DNA from: an uncultured Porphyromonadaceae bacterium
GTDB taxonomy: Bacteria; Bacteroidota; Bacteroidia; Bacteroidales; Muribaculaceae
NCBI GenBank assembly: GCA_937892215.1
Contig: CALAVE010000044.1
Coordinates: 41,891-105,890 of the forward strand
DNA length: 64,000 bases
Direction of reading: 5' to 3'
Position numbers and translations under genes: made by a program. The notes beneath the pieces are model-generated. The model was not told where the DNA came from, did no database searches, and saw only the letters and a list, made by a program, of their open reading frames with translations. The stretch's first letter is position 1. Each line of letters starts with the position of its first letter. Below are positions 44,862-53,960 of this stretch, piece after piece.

Positions 44862-45821
44862 TTAGTCTTGAATCCAGTTTTTGTAATATACATCCACCGA
44901 GCCTTTTGTCCGGCTCAGGCTCTCTTCTGAGGGGATTCTCACGCGGTAGGTTTTGCCTTGCTTGTTAGTGAGTTTCTGTGCCCTTATCCATGGATTGGCG
45001 TCGCGTAGCTGGGCATAACTCAGATTATAGCGCTTGGCCCATTCCACCCAGTCGGCAACGGAGCCACTTACTTCCACCACCTTAAATTCCAGTGGCTTGT
45101 AGAGTTGGTTTCGTTTCAGCCTGATACCGAATTTCTTGGGGTCTTCCATGATGATCTTGAAGGCCAGAATCCTGAATACGTAGCGCGAGGTCTCTTCGGT
45201 GAGATACAGGTCGATGGATCGCTTCTGCTGCTGCTTTGATAACTCGCTTGAAATGCGCCCCATGCCGGCGTTGTACGATGCGGCTACAGTGGCCCAGTCG
45301 CCATACTTGGCGTAGGCGGCTTTGAGATATTTACAGGCTGCTACGGTGGATTTCTCGGGGTCGTAGCGTTCGTCCACCTCATCACCCACTTCCAGCCCAT
45401 ATTGGCGTCCGGTGGCGGCAAGCAGTTGCCAGAAGCCTGCTGCGTGCGCTGGCGAATATGCGCGTGGTGCAAGGTTGCTCTCAGTACAAGCCAGATACAG
45501 GAAATCGGCAGGCACGTTCTGCTCTTTCAGAATCCTTGCCATTGTGGGGAAGTATCGGTTGGCGCGTTTGAAAGTTAGCAGCGTGTTGGTGTGCCCATAG
45601 AGGATAGATGTCATCTCGCGGTCAAGGCGTTCCCACAGGTCGTTTCTGTCCAGGTCGATGGTGCTTCCGGCGAATATCAGTTTCGACGGCACGTCGGGGC
45701 TAATCATCGGTCCATAAGCTACTCGTGCAGACTCATCCTCGGGCTCATATCCGGGTTTGAACTGTGCAAAGACAGCCATTGCCAGTGTAATGGCGCATAT
45801 TGTAAGTATTATCCGTTTCAT
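44862..45821 (-). CDS. lytic murein transglycosylase (SLT, MltD-like) with LysM-like tail
   Basis: A 319-aa exported protein with a signal peptide (1-19, VFAQ). Residues ~100-225 are an SLT domain: catalytic Glu in CTESNLAPRAYSPAHAAGFWQL, then ASYNAGMGRI. The C-terminal ~80 residues (WAKRYNLSYAQLRDANPWI...KTYRVRIPS) look like a single LysM-type peptidoglycan-binding module. It cleaves glycan strands in the periplasm. It follows the type-B T9SS gene by 30 nt. Confidence 0.9.
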   Translation of the reverse strand: MKRIILTICAITLAMAVFAQFKPGYEPEDESARVAYGPMISPDVPSKLIFAGSTIDLDRNDLWERLDREMTSILYGHTNTLLTFKRANRYFPTMARILKEQNVPADFLYLACTESNLAPRAYSPAHAAGFWQLLAATGRQYGLEVGDEVDERYDPEKSTVAACKYLKAAYAKYGDWATVAASYNAGMGRISSELSKQQQKRSIDLYLTEETSRYVFRILAFKIIMEDPKKFGIRLKRNQLYKPLEFKVVEVSGSVADWVEWAKRYNLSYAQLRDANPWIRAQKLTNKQGKTYRVRIPSEESLSRTKGSVDVYYKNWIQD

Positions 45822-45851
45822 TTCAGTATTTCGTGTTATGCGGTTAAAAAA

Positions 45852-47210
45852 TTATTCTACGGTTTCTATTTCGTCGGTGTTGCCGGTGCTGGTGTCGAGT
45901 TGTTCCTTGTAGCGGATTATATTGATGTCGCCACCCTTTTTGTAAACCTTTCCGTCGCTGCCTTTCGCCTCCAGTACGTAATAATATACGCCCGGTTTCA
46001 CGAGTTTTCCCTTGTAGGTGCCGTCCCAACCTTGCGATGGGTCGGTAAGTTCAATTATCTTATTGCCCCACTTGTTGAAAATCACGCAGTTGAACTCAAT
46101 GATGGACTTGTACGACACTTTCCACACATCGTTCACTCCCTCGGTGATTCCCGGGCTGAACACGTTGGGACAGAGTAGTTCGCTTTCGCCTATGCTCACG
46201 GTGTAGGTGTCGCTTATGGCCTCGCAGCTTCCGTCGCTGTTCGACCCGATGAATCGCCAGTAGGTGGTGCCTGCATCCTCAAAGGTTTGTTCGGTGGTCT
46301 CACCGCTAAGGCGGAGTACTATGTCGTTGAAGTCGGGGTCGGTAGCCATCTGCCACTCGGTGTGGATAACAGCGTCGGTGCAATAGGCCTCAAAGGTTAT
46401 GTTGACTGGTGCCGAACCGCCCAATATTTCGCCGGTTTCATCCTTCTTCTCGTTGTCGATTTCGCGAGTTTCCTGTTTTGCAAATGCGCGGATATCCACT
46501 GCGTTAGTGAAATAGGTGTCGCTCTCTGTGCTTTCACTTTCGCCCCAGAATTTGAGGAATCGGTCCCCGCTGATAGTGAAAGTGGTGTTGCAGTAAGGAG
46601 CCGGAAATACGATGGTGGACTTGAAGTTTTCCTCGGTTTCGGTAGTTGATGACTGAATCCATTCAAGTTTGCTCTCGTCCCAGGCGAGGGTGAAGAAATC
46701 AATGGCGATTTCTCGGCTCAGCGTCTTACGCACACCCGTAATGGTGTAATACACAATGTCTTCACCACCACCGTCCACGCGCAGTGTAACCGTACCGCAA
46801 TCACTGGCCGGCTCTGCCTCAATTGATTTGAGTTGGAGACGATGCTGGCCGTAATCCACCACCCAGATGTAGGTGCGGTCGGTGCCTTCTTCTATTATGT
46901 AACCGCATTCCGTTTCCACTTGGGGCACATAGGTCTCAGCGCCGTTGCGAACCACATCGGTCACTTCTTCGGCATAGCCGCCGCCCAGCTCCTCATATTT
47001 GTACCACGTGACAGGCGAGAGCGTGCTTTTTGCAGTGTATTTCATCTGCACTCCACCGCCGTCGTAGAGCACATAAATCTTATTCAGGCCGGTGTTTTTG
47101 TCAGGCGTGATTTCCATCACGGGCTTCTCGCTGTAGTCAAATGACACTTGCGCCCTGGCTGAAAGTGCCAGTACGAACAGAAATATGAGTATTGAATATC
47201 GAATTTTCAT
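45852..47210 (-). CDS. secreted protein with gliding-motility-type (T9SS type B) C-terminal domain
   Basis: A 452-aa exported protein, signal peptide 1-20 (ALSARAQ). The N-terminal 300 residues are beta-rich Ig-like or adhesive segments with no clear family. The last ~85 residues (CPNVFSPGITEGVNDVWKV...VIFNKWGNKIIELTDPSQGWDGTYKGKLVKPGVYYYVLEAKGSDG) are a CHU_C/T9SS type B sorting domain. Predicted surface or secreted protein, possibly adhesive. The frame extends to 47219, but that start is TTG inside the promoter box; ATG 47210 is used. Confidence 0.88.
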   Translation of the reverse strand: MKIRYSILIFLFVLALSARAQVSFDYSEKPVMEITPDKNTGLNKIYVLYDGGGVQMKYTAKSTLSPVTWYKYEELGGGYAEEVTDVVRNGAETYVPQVETECGYIIEEGTDRTYIWVVDYGQHRLQLKSIEAEPASDCGTVTLRVDGGGEDIVYYTITGVRKTLSREIAIDFFTLAWDESKLEWIQSSTTETEENFKSTIVFPAPYCNTTFTISGDRFLKFWGESESTESDTYFTNAVDIRAFAKQETREIDNEKKDETGEILGGSAPVNITFEAYCTDAVIHTEWQMATDPDFNDIVLRLSGETTEQTFEDAGTTYWRFIGSNSDGSCEAISDTYTVSIGESELLCPNVFSPGITEGVNDVWKVSYKSIIEFNCVIFNKWGNKIIELTDPSQGWDGTYKGKLVKPGVYYYVLEAKGSDGKVYKKGGDINIIRYKEQLDTSTGNTDEIETVE

Positions 47211-47216
47211 AGTTTG

Positions 47217-47224
47217 CAAAGTTA
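47217..47224 (-). promoter_or_regulatory. promoter -7 box TAACTTTG for the T9SS type B gene
   Basis: Minus-strand TAACTTTG only 6 nt before ATG 47210, predicting a leaderless or nearly leaderless mRNA. Confidence 0.65.
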
Positions 47225-47397
47225 CTAATTTTTAGGATAACCTTTTTATTTTATGAAACGGAAAATGTGAGTTTTTATGCTAATGTGTTGTGTGAAAAAG
47301 TGCAAAATTGGCGGTGTGGGGCAAAAAGCGCTTTGATAGTTGGAAAAAATGGTGCGTTTCCCGGTTAGGTATAGTGCGAAAATTCAGTTATAATTCG

Positions 47398-47405
47398 TAA
47401 ATTTG
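47398..47405 (+). promoter_or_regulatory. promoter -7 box TAAATTTG for the GH3 glucosidase
   Basis: Plus-strand TAAATTTG 62 nt before ATG 47468; divergent from the box at 47217-47224. Confidence 0.6.
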
Positions 47406-47467
47406 TGTACTTGTTTCGGCCTTGTGTGCGCGTGTCGGAGCGCAGCATTAGCCTAATATGGATTGTT

Positions 47468-49795
47468 ATGCGAAAAGGAACAACATATTTATTTCTCGCG
47501 ACGGCTCTCTCAGTTGGTGTGGTGAGTGGTGCGACAACTCTTGGAATTATGGCAAAAGGTGATTTGAATATAACTGAAAAAGAAGGTTATAGCCTTGTGA
47601 CGCAGAAGAATGGGCCTACGCTGGGCTTCAGCGTTTCAAGTGGCGTGAAAATTTTGGAGGTGGACGGGCAGGCGTTCAAGGATCTGAATGGTAGCGGAAC
47701 ATTGGAGCCGTATGAGGACTGGCGCCTGAGTGCGGAAGAGCGTGCCCGCGACTTGGCATCTCGGCTCACTATCGACGAAATAGCCGGCCTGATGCTCTAC
47801 AGCGGTCACCAGCCGGTGCCTCAGCCGGTGGGCGAGGTGTATGGTGGTAAAACCTTTGCGCAGAGTGGGGCAGAGCCGTGGCAACTGACCGATGTGCAAA
47901 AGGCGTTTCTGAAGAATGATAACGTGCGTGCCATCCTGGTCACCAAGGTGGAAAGCCCTGCCACGGCAGCACGCTGGAACAATGCCGTTCAGGCATTCGT
48001 TGAGGGGCTGGGACACGGTATTCCGGCCAACAACAGCAGCGACCCGCGAAATGAGACAGCCACCGCCGACGAATTCCTTGCCGGGGCAGGAGGGCAGATT
48101 TCGCTGTGGCCGCGTCCCATTGGAATGGGTGCCATAATGGACCCGGAACTGGTGAAAGAATTTGCCAGGATAGCGTCGCGCGAATACAGAGCGCTGGGGA
48201 TATGCACCGCACTCTCTCCGCAGGTGGACCTCGCAACCGATCCGCGATGGCGTCGCAACCACGGATGTTTCAGCGAAGACCCACAGTTAGTTACCGACTA
48301 TGCCCGGGCCTACTGCGACGGCTTCCAGACGAGTGAAGGCTCGGCACACATCGCCGGTGGGTGGGGCTACGAAAGCGTTAACACCATGGTGAAGCATTGG
48401 CCTGGAGGTGGCTCGGAGGAGGGCGGACGCGATTCTCACTACAGTTTCGGCAAATTTGCCGTGTATCCCGGAGGAATGTTCGCGACTCGTCTGCGGCCGT
48501 TTGCCGATGGAGCGTTTCGGCTCGACGGCCCCACGCGAAGCGCAAGTGCCGTGATGCCATTCTACACCGTGCCTTGGGGAATTGACCCCGGCGGCGAGAA
48601 TGTGGCAATGAACTACAGCCGATACATTATCACCGAACTGCTGCGCGAAAAATACGGGTTCGATGGTGTGGCATGCACCGACTGGGTTGTTACCGGCGAC
48701 TATCCTGCCGTGGACAAGCACTGGGGCAAGCCGTGGGGCGTGGAGCACCTGAGTGTGGCCGAGCGTCACTATCGTGCTTTGCTTGCCGGGGTGGACCAGT
48801 TTGGCGGCAATCAGGATAAAGAGCCTGTTATTCAGGCCTATGAGATGTGGGTGCGCGATTATGGTGAGCGCAGTGCTCGTGAACGCTTTGAAAAGAGTGC
48901 TTACCGATTGTTGCTCAATAGTTTCCGTGTAGGTTTGTTCGAGAATCCTTATGTTGACCCCGACGAGGCGTCTCGCATAGTGGGAAATCCACAGTTTATG
49001 CAAGCCGGCTACGATGCGCAGTTGCGCTCGGTGGTGATGGTTAAGAATCATGGTGGAGTACTTCCACTGGCCGCAAAATCAAGGGTTTACATGCCGCGGC
49101 GCCAATACCCGGCAATGACCGGATTCTGGGGCGAGAAGTATGAGGCGCACACCGATTATCCCATCAGACGTGAACTGCTGGCTAAATATTTCACCGTGGT
49201 GGATAATCCGGATGAGGCCGACTTCGCCTTGGTCGATATTGATGAGCCGCTGGGCGGTTATGGCTATTCGCATGCCGACCGCGATGCTGGTGGCAACGGA
49301 TATGTGCCGGTGAGCCTGCAGTATCGTCCGTACACCGCTACTACTGCGCGCGAGCGGAGCATTGCCGGCGGCGACCCCAAGGAGGACTTTATAAATCGCG
49401 GTTACCGTGGAAAGACTGTGACTACTCATAATGAGCGTGACCTTGACCTGGTGCTTGAGACTAAGCGGCTGATGGGCAGCAGGCCGGTGGTGGTGACTCT
49501 GAATCTGTCGCGCCCGTGCGTGGTTAGCGAGCTTGAGAAGGCTGCTGATGTCATCCTCGTTTGCTTCGGTATCCAGAACAGGGCAAAACTCGACATTTTG
49601 GCTGGCCGTGCCGAACCTCAGGGGCTGCTGCCGTTCCAGATGCCTGCCGACATGGAAACGGTTGAGGCTCAGTGTGAAGACGTGCCTCGTGATATGGCAC
49701 CATATCGCGACAGCGACGGAAACTGCTATGACTTCGCGTTCGGACTGAACTGGAGCGGGGTCATATCAGACTCGCGCACAAATCGATACAAATAA
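47468..49795 (+). CDS. GH3 family beta-glucosidase-like enzyme
   Basis: A 775-aa exported glycoside hydrolase, signal peptide 1-22. The (beta/alpha)8 domain shows PRWRRNHGCFSEDPQLVTDYA, the KHWPGGG loop (KHFPG equivalent) and the nucleophile Asp in FDGVACTDWVVTGD. A C-terminal GH3 alpha/beta sandwich follows (MVKNHGGVLPLA...). It probably releases glucose or a related sugar from beta-linked oligosaccharides; specificity is not evident. No SusC/SusD pair is adjacent. The start at 47468 gives the signal peptide; the frame opens 21 codons earlier. Confidence 0.92.
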   Translation: MRKGTTYLFLATALSVGVVSGATTLGIMAKGDLNITEKEGYSLVTQKNGPTLGFSVSSGVKILEVDGQAFKDLNGSGTLEPYEDWRLSAEERARDLASRLTIDEIAGLMLYSGHQPVPQPVGEVYGGKTFAQSGAEPWQLTDVQKAFLKNDNVRAILVTKVESPATAARWNNAVQAFVEGLGHGIPANNSSDPRNETATADEFLAGAGGQISLWPRPIGMGAIMDPELVKEFARIASREYRALGICTALSPQVDLATDPRWRRNHGCFSEDPQLVTDYARAYCDGFQTSEGSAHIAGGWGYESVNTMVKHWPGGGSEEGGRDSHYSFGKFAVYPGGMFATRLRPFADGAFRLDGPTRSASAVMPFYTVPWGIDPGGENVAMNYSRYIITELLREKYGFDGVACTDWVVTGDYPAVDKHWGKPWGVEHLSVAERHYRALLAGVDQFGGNQDKEPVIQAYEMWVRDYGERSARERFEKSAYRLLLNSFRVGLFENPYVDPDEASRIVGNPQFMQAGYDAQLRSVVMVKNHGGVLPLAAKSRVYMPRRQYPAMTGFWGEKYEAHTDYPIRRELLAKYFTVVDNPDEADFALVDIDEPLGGYGYSHADRDAGGNGYVPVSLQYRPYTATTARERSIAGGDPKEDFINRGYRGKTVTTHNERDLDLVLETKRLMGSRPVVVTLNLSRPCVVSELEKAADVILVCFGIQNRAKLDILAGRAEPQGLLPFQMPADMETVEAQCEDVPRDMAPYRDSDGNCYDFAFGLNWSGVISDSRTNRYK

Positions 49796-49814
49796 GTAAT
49801 TATGTGGAAGTGTT

Positions 49815-52256
49815 TTAGTCAAGTTCCACAACGGTGATTCCCGCGCCGCCCAGACGCACGTCCTCGTCGTGATAAGCGGCCACTCCTGCTGTGGAGTGGA
49901 GCTGCTGGCGTATCACCTCACGAAGGATTCCGTTGCCGGTCCCGTGCAGAATGCGAACTCGGTGAATACCGAACTGGAGTGCATCGTCTATGAAGTAGGT
50001 GACGGCTTGCAGAGCCTCGTCGGCACGCATCCCGCGCAAGTCTATCTCTTGCTTGAAGTTGAGTTGGCGACTGCGGCTGTCGCTACCGTCGGTGTGGTCT
50101 ATCATCGACTTGAACTTGGCCTGTGAAACTTGTTTCATGGTGCGTTCCAGGCTGCTGGTCTCCACTTGTATCTTAAGGTTGCCGAACGTCACGGTTGCTG
50201 TCTTTCCGTCGGTTTCCACTATGGTGCCCACACTATCGCCGCCCTTGAGCCGCACGTTGTCGCCCACGGCCAGCGCGTTATCGGTTCTGCTCGCCGATGC
50301 CAGCTCACGATTTTTCCCACGGTTTTTCTGCCTGATGGGGCGCAAATTCTGTGGTGTCTCAGTTGCATTCCGGCGTTCAAGGCGCCGCTTGAATTCTTCC
50401 AGTTGTTGCCGGGCGTTCTTTGTTACGTCTTTCTCGGCCTGGGTCTCCTTGATTTCCCGGATGGTGCGCTCTATCTCGGCATTGCTCTGCTTTATCAGTT
50501 CCTTGGCCTGTTCCTTGGCCTCCTTGATTATGCTCTTGTGCTCGGTGCTGATTTTCTCCACGCGCGAGTTATAGTCGCTGATTATGTTGTCCAGTTTCTT
50601 CTCTTTCAGGTGGATGTCGCGCCGCTTGTTCTCCCAGTACTTTCTGTCGCGCACTATGTCCAGCAGATATTTGTCCAGATTCACGTAGTCGCTGCCCACT
50701 ATGGATGCTGCCTTGTCCACAACCTTTGCCGGCAAACCTATCTTCCTCGCTATTTCTATGGCGAACGAACTGCCCGGATATCCTATCGACAACTGGAACA
50801 GGGGTTTCATCTTCTGGCGGTCGTAGAGCATGGCTCCGTTCACTATGCCGTCGGTCTCCTCGGCGAACTGCTTCAGGTTGTGGTAGTGAGTGGTTATCAC
50901 TCCAAATACGTGCTTCTCGTTGAGTTGCTCCAGTACCGCCTGCGCAATGGCACCGCCTATCTGAGGCTCCGTTCCGCTACCAAACTCGTCGATCAGCACC
51001 AGCGAGCGGTTGTCGCTCTTGCTGAGCAATGTCTTGAGGCTCAGCAGGTGCGAGCTGTAGGTGCTCAGGTCATTCTCCAGCGACTGCTGGTCGCCGATAT
51101 CGATGAATATGCTCTTGAATATGCCCATGTGAGAATTGCTGTAAACCGGAGGCAACATTCCGCACTGCATCATATACTGCACCACGCCCACTGTCTTCAG
51201 GCATATTGATTTACCGCCGGCATTAGGCCCTGAGATGAGCAGTATCCTGTCCTCCTGGTTCAGCGTGATGTTAAGCGGCACCACACTCTTTCCCTGCGTG
51301 GTGAGGCTGAGTTGAAGCGCCGGGTGCGTGGCATGGTACCACTCTATCACCGCGTTTCGCTCCACGCTTGGCATTTCTCCACCCAGTTCCTTGGCGAACA
51401 GGGCTTTGGCTCTGATGAAATCTATCATTCCCAGCGTGTCGTATGTTCCTAGTAAATCGTCGATGTGCGGACGTATCACGTCCGATACTTCGGCCATTAT
51501 GCGCAGTATCTCGCGGCTTATCTCCGCCTCGGTCTCGCGGATGCGGTTGTTGGCTTCCACTATCTCTTCCGGCTCAATGAACATGGTTTTTCCTGTTGCC
51601 GACTCATCATGCACAATACCTCTGACTTTACGCTTGTGCGACGGCGACACGGGTATCACAAGCCGTCCGTCACGAACGCTCGGCATAGTATCGTTCTCCA
51701 GAACTCCGGCCTGCTTGCCCTCGCTGATGATTCGGCGCAGGATGCCGCTGATGCTTGCCGTTACGCTGCTTATAGTCCGGCGCAAGTCGTGGAGCAGGGG
51801 AGACGCACTGTCTTTCACGTTGCCCAGTTTGTCCAGTATTCTGTCGCATTCGGCAGTGATTTCGCCGAACGACTGCATACCCGAAACCAGACCAGCCAGA
51901 TGTGGGTATGTCTCGCGCTTTTCTCCGCTGAAGAAGAGAGTGATTTCGGCTATTGTCTTGAGCGAGCGTTGCAGGTCAAAGAGGCTCTCCACGCTTATCA
52001 CACTACCGGGCGTGCGCAGTTGTTTCAGACTTTGGCGTACGTCCAGGAAATGGTTGAGCGGAAACTGTGACTCCGTTTCCGATATGCGCAGGAACTCAGC
52101 GGTCTGACTGAGCCACACGCTTATCTCATCGTAGTCGCTGCTGCATTGCATCGTTTCGCACGACGACACGCCCAGCGCGCTGATGCAGCGCCGGCTAATC
52201 TCTCGCCTGATGGTGTCGAATCCTATTTTTGACTCAAATGTCTCCGGATAAATCAT
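49815..52256 (-). CDS. mutS2: endonuclease MutS2
   Basis: An 813-aa MutS-family ATPase without mismatch-recognition domain. Walker A reads LISGPNAGGKSICLKTVG near residue 345, Walker B SLVLIDEFGSGTEP. A long coiled coil (about 510-640) and a C-terminal Smr endonuclease domain (EIDLRGMRADEALQAV...RILHGTGNGILREVIR) follow. MutS2 proteins suppress recombination or split collided ribosomes. Both catalytic regions are intact. The promoter box lies 4 nt before the ATG. Confidence 0.95.
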   Translation of the reverse strand: MIYPETFESKIGFDTIRREISRRCISALGVSSCETMQCSSDYDEISVWLSQTAEFLRISETESQFPLNHFLDVRQSLKQLRTPGSVISVESLFDLQRSLKTIAEITLFFSGEKRETYPHLAGLVSGMQSFGEITAECDRILDKLGNVKDSASPLLHDLRRTISSVTASISGILRRIISEGKQAGVLENDTMPSVRDGRLVIPVSPSHKRKVRGIVHDESATGKTMFIEPEEIVEANNRIRETEAEISREILRIMAEVSDVIRPHIDDLLGTYDTLGMIDFIRAKALFAKELGGEMPSVERNAVIEWYHATHPALQLSLTTQGKSVVPLNITLNQEDRILLISGPNAGGKSICLKTVGVVQYMMQCGMLPPVYSNSHMGIFKSIFIDIGDQQSLENDLSTYSSHLLSLKTLLSKSDNRSLVLIDEFGSGTEPQIGGAIAQAVLEQLNEKHVFGVITTHYHNLKQFAEETDGIVNGAMLYDRQKMKPLFQLSIGYPGSSFAIEIARKIGLPAKVVDKAASIVGSDYVNLDKYLLDIVRDRKYWENKRRDIHLKEKKLDNIISDYNSRVEKISTEHKSIIKEAKEQAKELIKQSNAEIERTIREIKETQAEKDVTKNARQQLEEFKRRLERRNATETPQNLRPIRQKNRGKNRELASASRTDNALAVGDNVRLKGGDSVGTIVETDGKTATVTFGNLKIQVETSSLERTMKQVSQAKFKSMIDHTDGSDSRSRQLNFKQEIDLRGMRADEALQAVTYFIDDALQFGIHRVRILHGTGNGILREVIRQQLHSTAGVAAYHDEDVRLGGAGITVVELD

Positions 52257-52260
52257 GTTG

Positions 52261-52268
52261 CAAAATTA
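52261..52268 (-). promoter_or_regulatory. promoter -7 box TAATTTTG for mutS2
   Basis: Minus-strand TAATTTTG followed by CAAC and then the ATG at 52256, so the mRNA is predicted to be leaderless. Confidence 0.6.
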
Positions 52269-52415
52269 CACAGATTTTTCATAATTCAAGCATTCGGCGG
52301 TACATTTCACTATTTGCGAACTTATAAAACTCCACTGTCTGCAATGAAGCGATGTCCCCCGAAAAGGGCATCGCCACATTGCTTATCAGTTCATGAGAAC
52401 TGCCCGTATCGAGAC

Positions 52416-53288
52416 TTATCGCCGGATTGTCTTCTGTCCGTTTTGGATTATGATGCCTCGTGTCTCGCTCGTGGCAGGAATGCCGCTGATGGTGTAGGCT
52501 GTGGATGTGCCCACGGGTGCGCTTATGCTGCTCTCTGTTACGCTACTCGAGCCCTCGGTCTGTTCCTTAAACTCTTTCTGTGCCTTTGCCAACTGCTCGC
52601 GGAATCGCTCATTGCTATGCAACTTCACGTAGAGCACTGAAGCCGCTAAGCGGCCGGCATCCACGTCGCTCTGCCAGTGATAACCGGCAATCACGCGGCT
52701 CTGACCGTACTCATAGCCGCGTGCCAGCAACCCTTCGGCGGCAGCGGGGTTGATGTCAGAGAACAGCAGGGCCATGGTCCAGCCAAGAACGGTGTGCCCA
52801 GAAGGATAAGAACCGTTGGTGCGATGCGACTCCTCTTGCTCCGGCACCAGGGTGGGCTGGTCGTAGTAAGCGAAAGGTCGTGTGCGCATATACTCCTGTT
52901 TCGCGCGGTCGCTGATACTGTCGCACGTAGCCCCAACGTCCTGCACGAGCGTGTACAACTCGGGCGTGCCGGTCTTGGTGATTTCAAGCCCGAGAATGGG
53001 GCAGTATTCCTGGATGATGGTTTGCATGCCATAGTCGGCATCACGTATGGCCATTGCCTTGCGGTCTGGGTCTTGGCGTTGACGAATTCCCCAGAGATAC
53101 TGAGTCTCATCGGCGGCAAACCGTGCCGACTCAAATTCCGGTGGCGGGGGCAGAAAGTTTACCATGTTGGGTAATTCATCCTGCGTCAGATACGCGTGGC
53201 CGTTTTTCTCGTCCTGACCAGCAAAGGCCGTAATTGTGCCAAACCCTATGAGGATGATGGCGAAAAGTGATTTTCTGATTTTGCTCAT
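52416..53288 (-). CDS. PAP2 / class A acid phosphatase
   Basis: A 290-aa exported phosphatase, signal peptide 1-22 (ITAFAGQ). The three PAP2 motifs are complete: KQEYMRTRP (Kx6RP), GSYPSGHT (PSGH) and SRVIAGYHWQSDVD (SRx5Hx3D). This is the layout of class A non-specific acid phosphatases (PhoN). The last ~25 residues (STAYTISGIPATSETRGIIIQNGQKTIRR) look like a short C-terminal sorting tail of the T9SS type. It removes phosphate from organic phosphomonoesters outside the cytoplasm. Confidence 0.92.
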   Translation of the reverse strand: MSKIRKSLFAIILIGFGTITAFAGQDEKNGHAYLTQDELPNMVNFLPPPPEFESARFAADETQYLWGIRQRQDPDRKAMAIRDADYGMQTIIQEYCPILGLEITKTGTPELYTLVQDVGATCDSISDRAKQEYMRTRPFAYYDQPTLVPEQEESHRTNGSYPSGHTVLGWTMALLFSDINPAAAEGLLARGYEYGQSRVIAGYHWQSDVDAGRLAASVLYVKLHSNERFREQLAKAQKEFKEQTEGSSSVTESSISAPVGTSTAYTISGIPATSETRGIIIQNGQKTIRR

Positions 53289-53412
53289 AATTATAAAAAT
53301 GTGTTGTTAATTGTGGGTAACGTAAAAACAGTCACTCGTTTTTGCTTTCTTTTTAGGCGATTAGAGGTCTACCTCCCTTATCCCTACAGGCATCAGCCCC
53401 ATTTCCACACCG

Positions 53413-53420
53413 CAAAGTTA
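53413..53420 (-). promoter_or_regulatory. promoter -7 box TAACTTTG for the PAP2 gene
   Basis: Minus-strand TAACTTTG 124 nt before ATG 53288. The leader contains a short palindrome GAGGTAGACCTC, which may be structured. Confidence 0.55.
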
Positions 53421-53590
53421 GCAAATTTTTCAATAAACCCGAAAGGTCATTATCACAATCCGCAATATTTCGGTAAGGTAAGGCATTAAAATGGCGTTAC
53501 AATTTCTGATGATAGCAGAATGTAACGTTGCAATATCACGGATTTGTAATAAGATTGAGCAATTTTATTGATATACATGCAGATTTGTCT

Positions 53591-53598
53591 TAACTTTG
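53591..53598 (+). promoter_or_regulatory. promoter -7 box TAACTTTG for the 79-aa gene
   Basis: Plus-strand TAACTTTG with TTG at 53568-53570 (spacing 20) and 47 nt before ATG 53646. Confidence 0.65.
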
Positions 53599-53645
53599 CA
53601 CTTGTTAAAAGCGGTAATATCAACAATTTATAAAATTCGTGTAAA

Positions 53646-53885
53646 ATGGAACAGAATAACGAGAATAGAACGACAAGCATCGTTCCGGTAGAACACGATT
53701 CACGCCCGCAAAGCAGTGAGGAATGTGGTGGACGGCCTAACTGGACATGGCCAAACTCCAGTCATGCGTATCGCCACGTTAAATATCAGGAATCTCGTGA
53801 AAGCGGATGGGCGAAATTCTGGCGTATTTTAGGACTCTTCCTCGCGATTGGTCTGTTCCGCTATTTATGCAGTTATATCTTTTGA
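53646..53885 (+). CDS. 79-aa hypothetical protein with C-terminal membrane helix
   Basis: A small protein I do not recognise. The first 50 residues are polar (many Asn/Ser/Arg and a WTWP motif). Residues ~58-79 (FWRILGLFLAIGLFRYLCSYIF) form one C-terminal transmembrane helix, so it is probably tail-anchored. It has its own promoter and lies 75 nt before the metallo-beta-lactamase/sirtuin gene in the same direction. Confidence 0.6.
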   Translation: MEQNNENRTTSIVPVEHDSRPQSSEECGGRPNWTWPNSSHAYRHVKYQESRESGWAKFWRILGLFLAIGLFRYLCSYIF

Positions 53886-53960
53886 ATGACTCTCAGCGGA
53901 GCCTAATGAAAATGATTGCTGCGTTTTGAATAAAGAATAACTCATATAATTTCAGCTGCT

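Noticed and set aside
50130..51209. 359-codon open frame antisense to mutS2
   Set aside because: Shadow of a conserved gene in GC-rich codons; no recognisable protein features.
52349..52374. hairpin GCGATG..CATCGC as terminator of the PAP2 gene
   Set aside because: The stem is plausible but no T tract follows on the minus strand.
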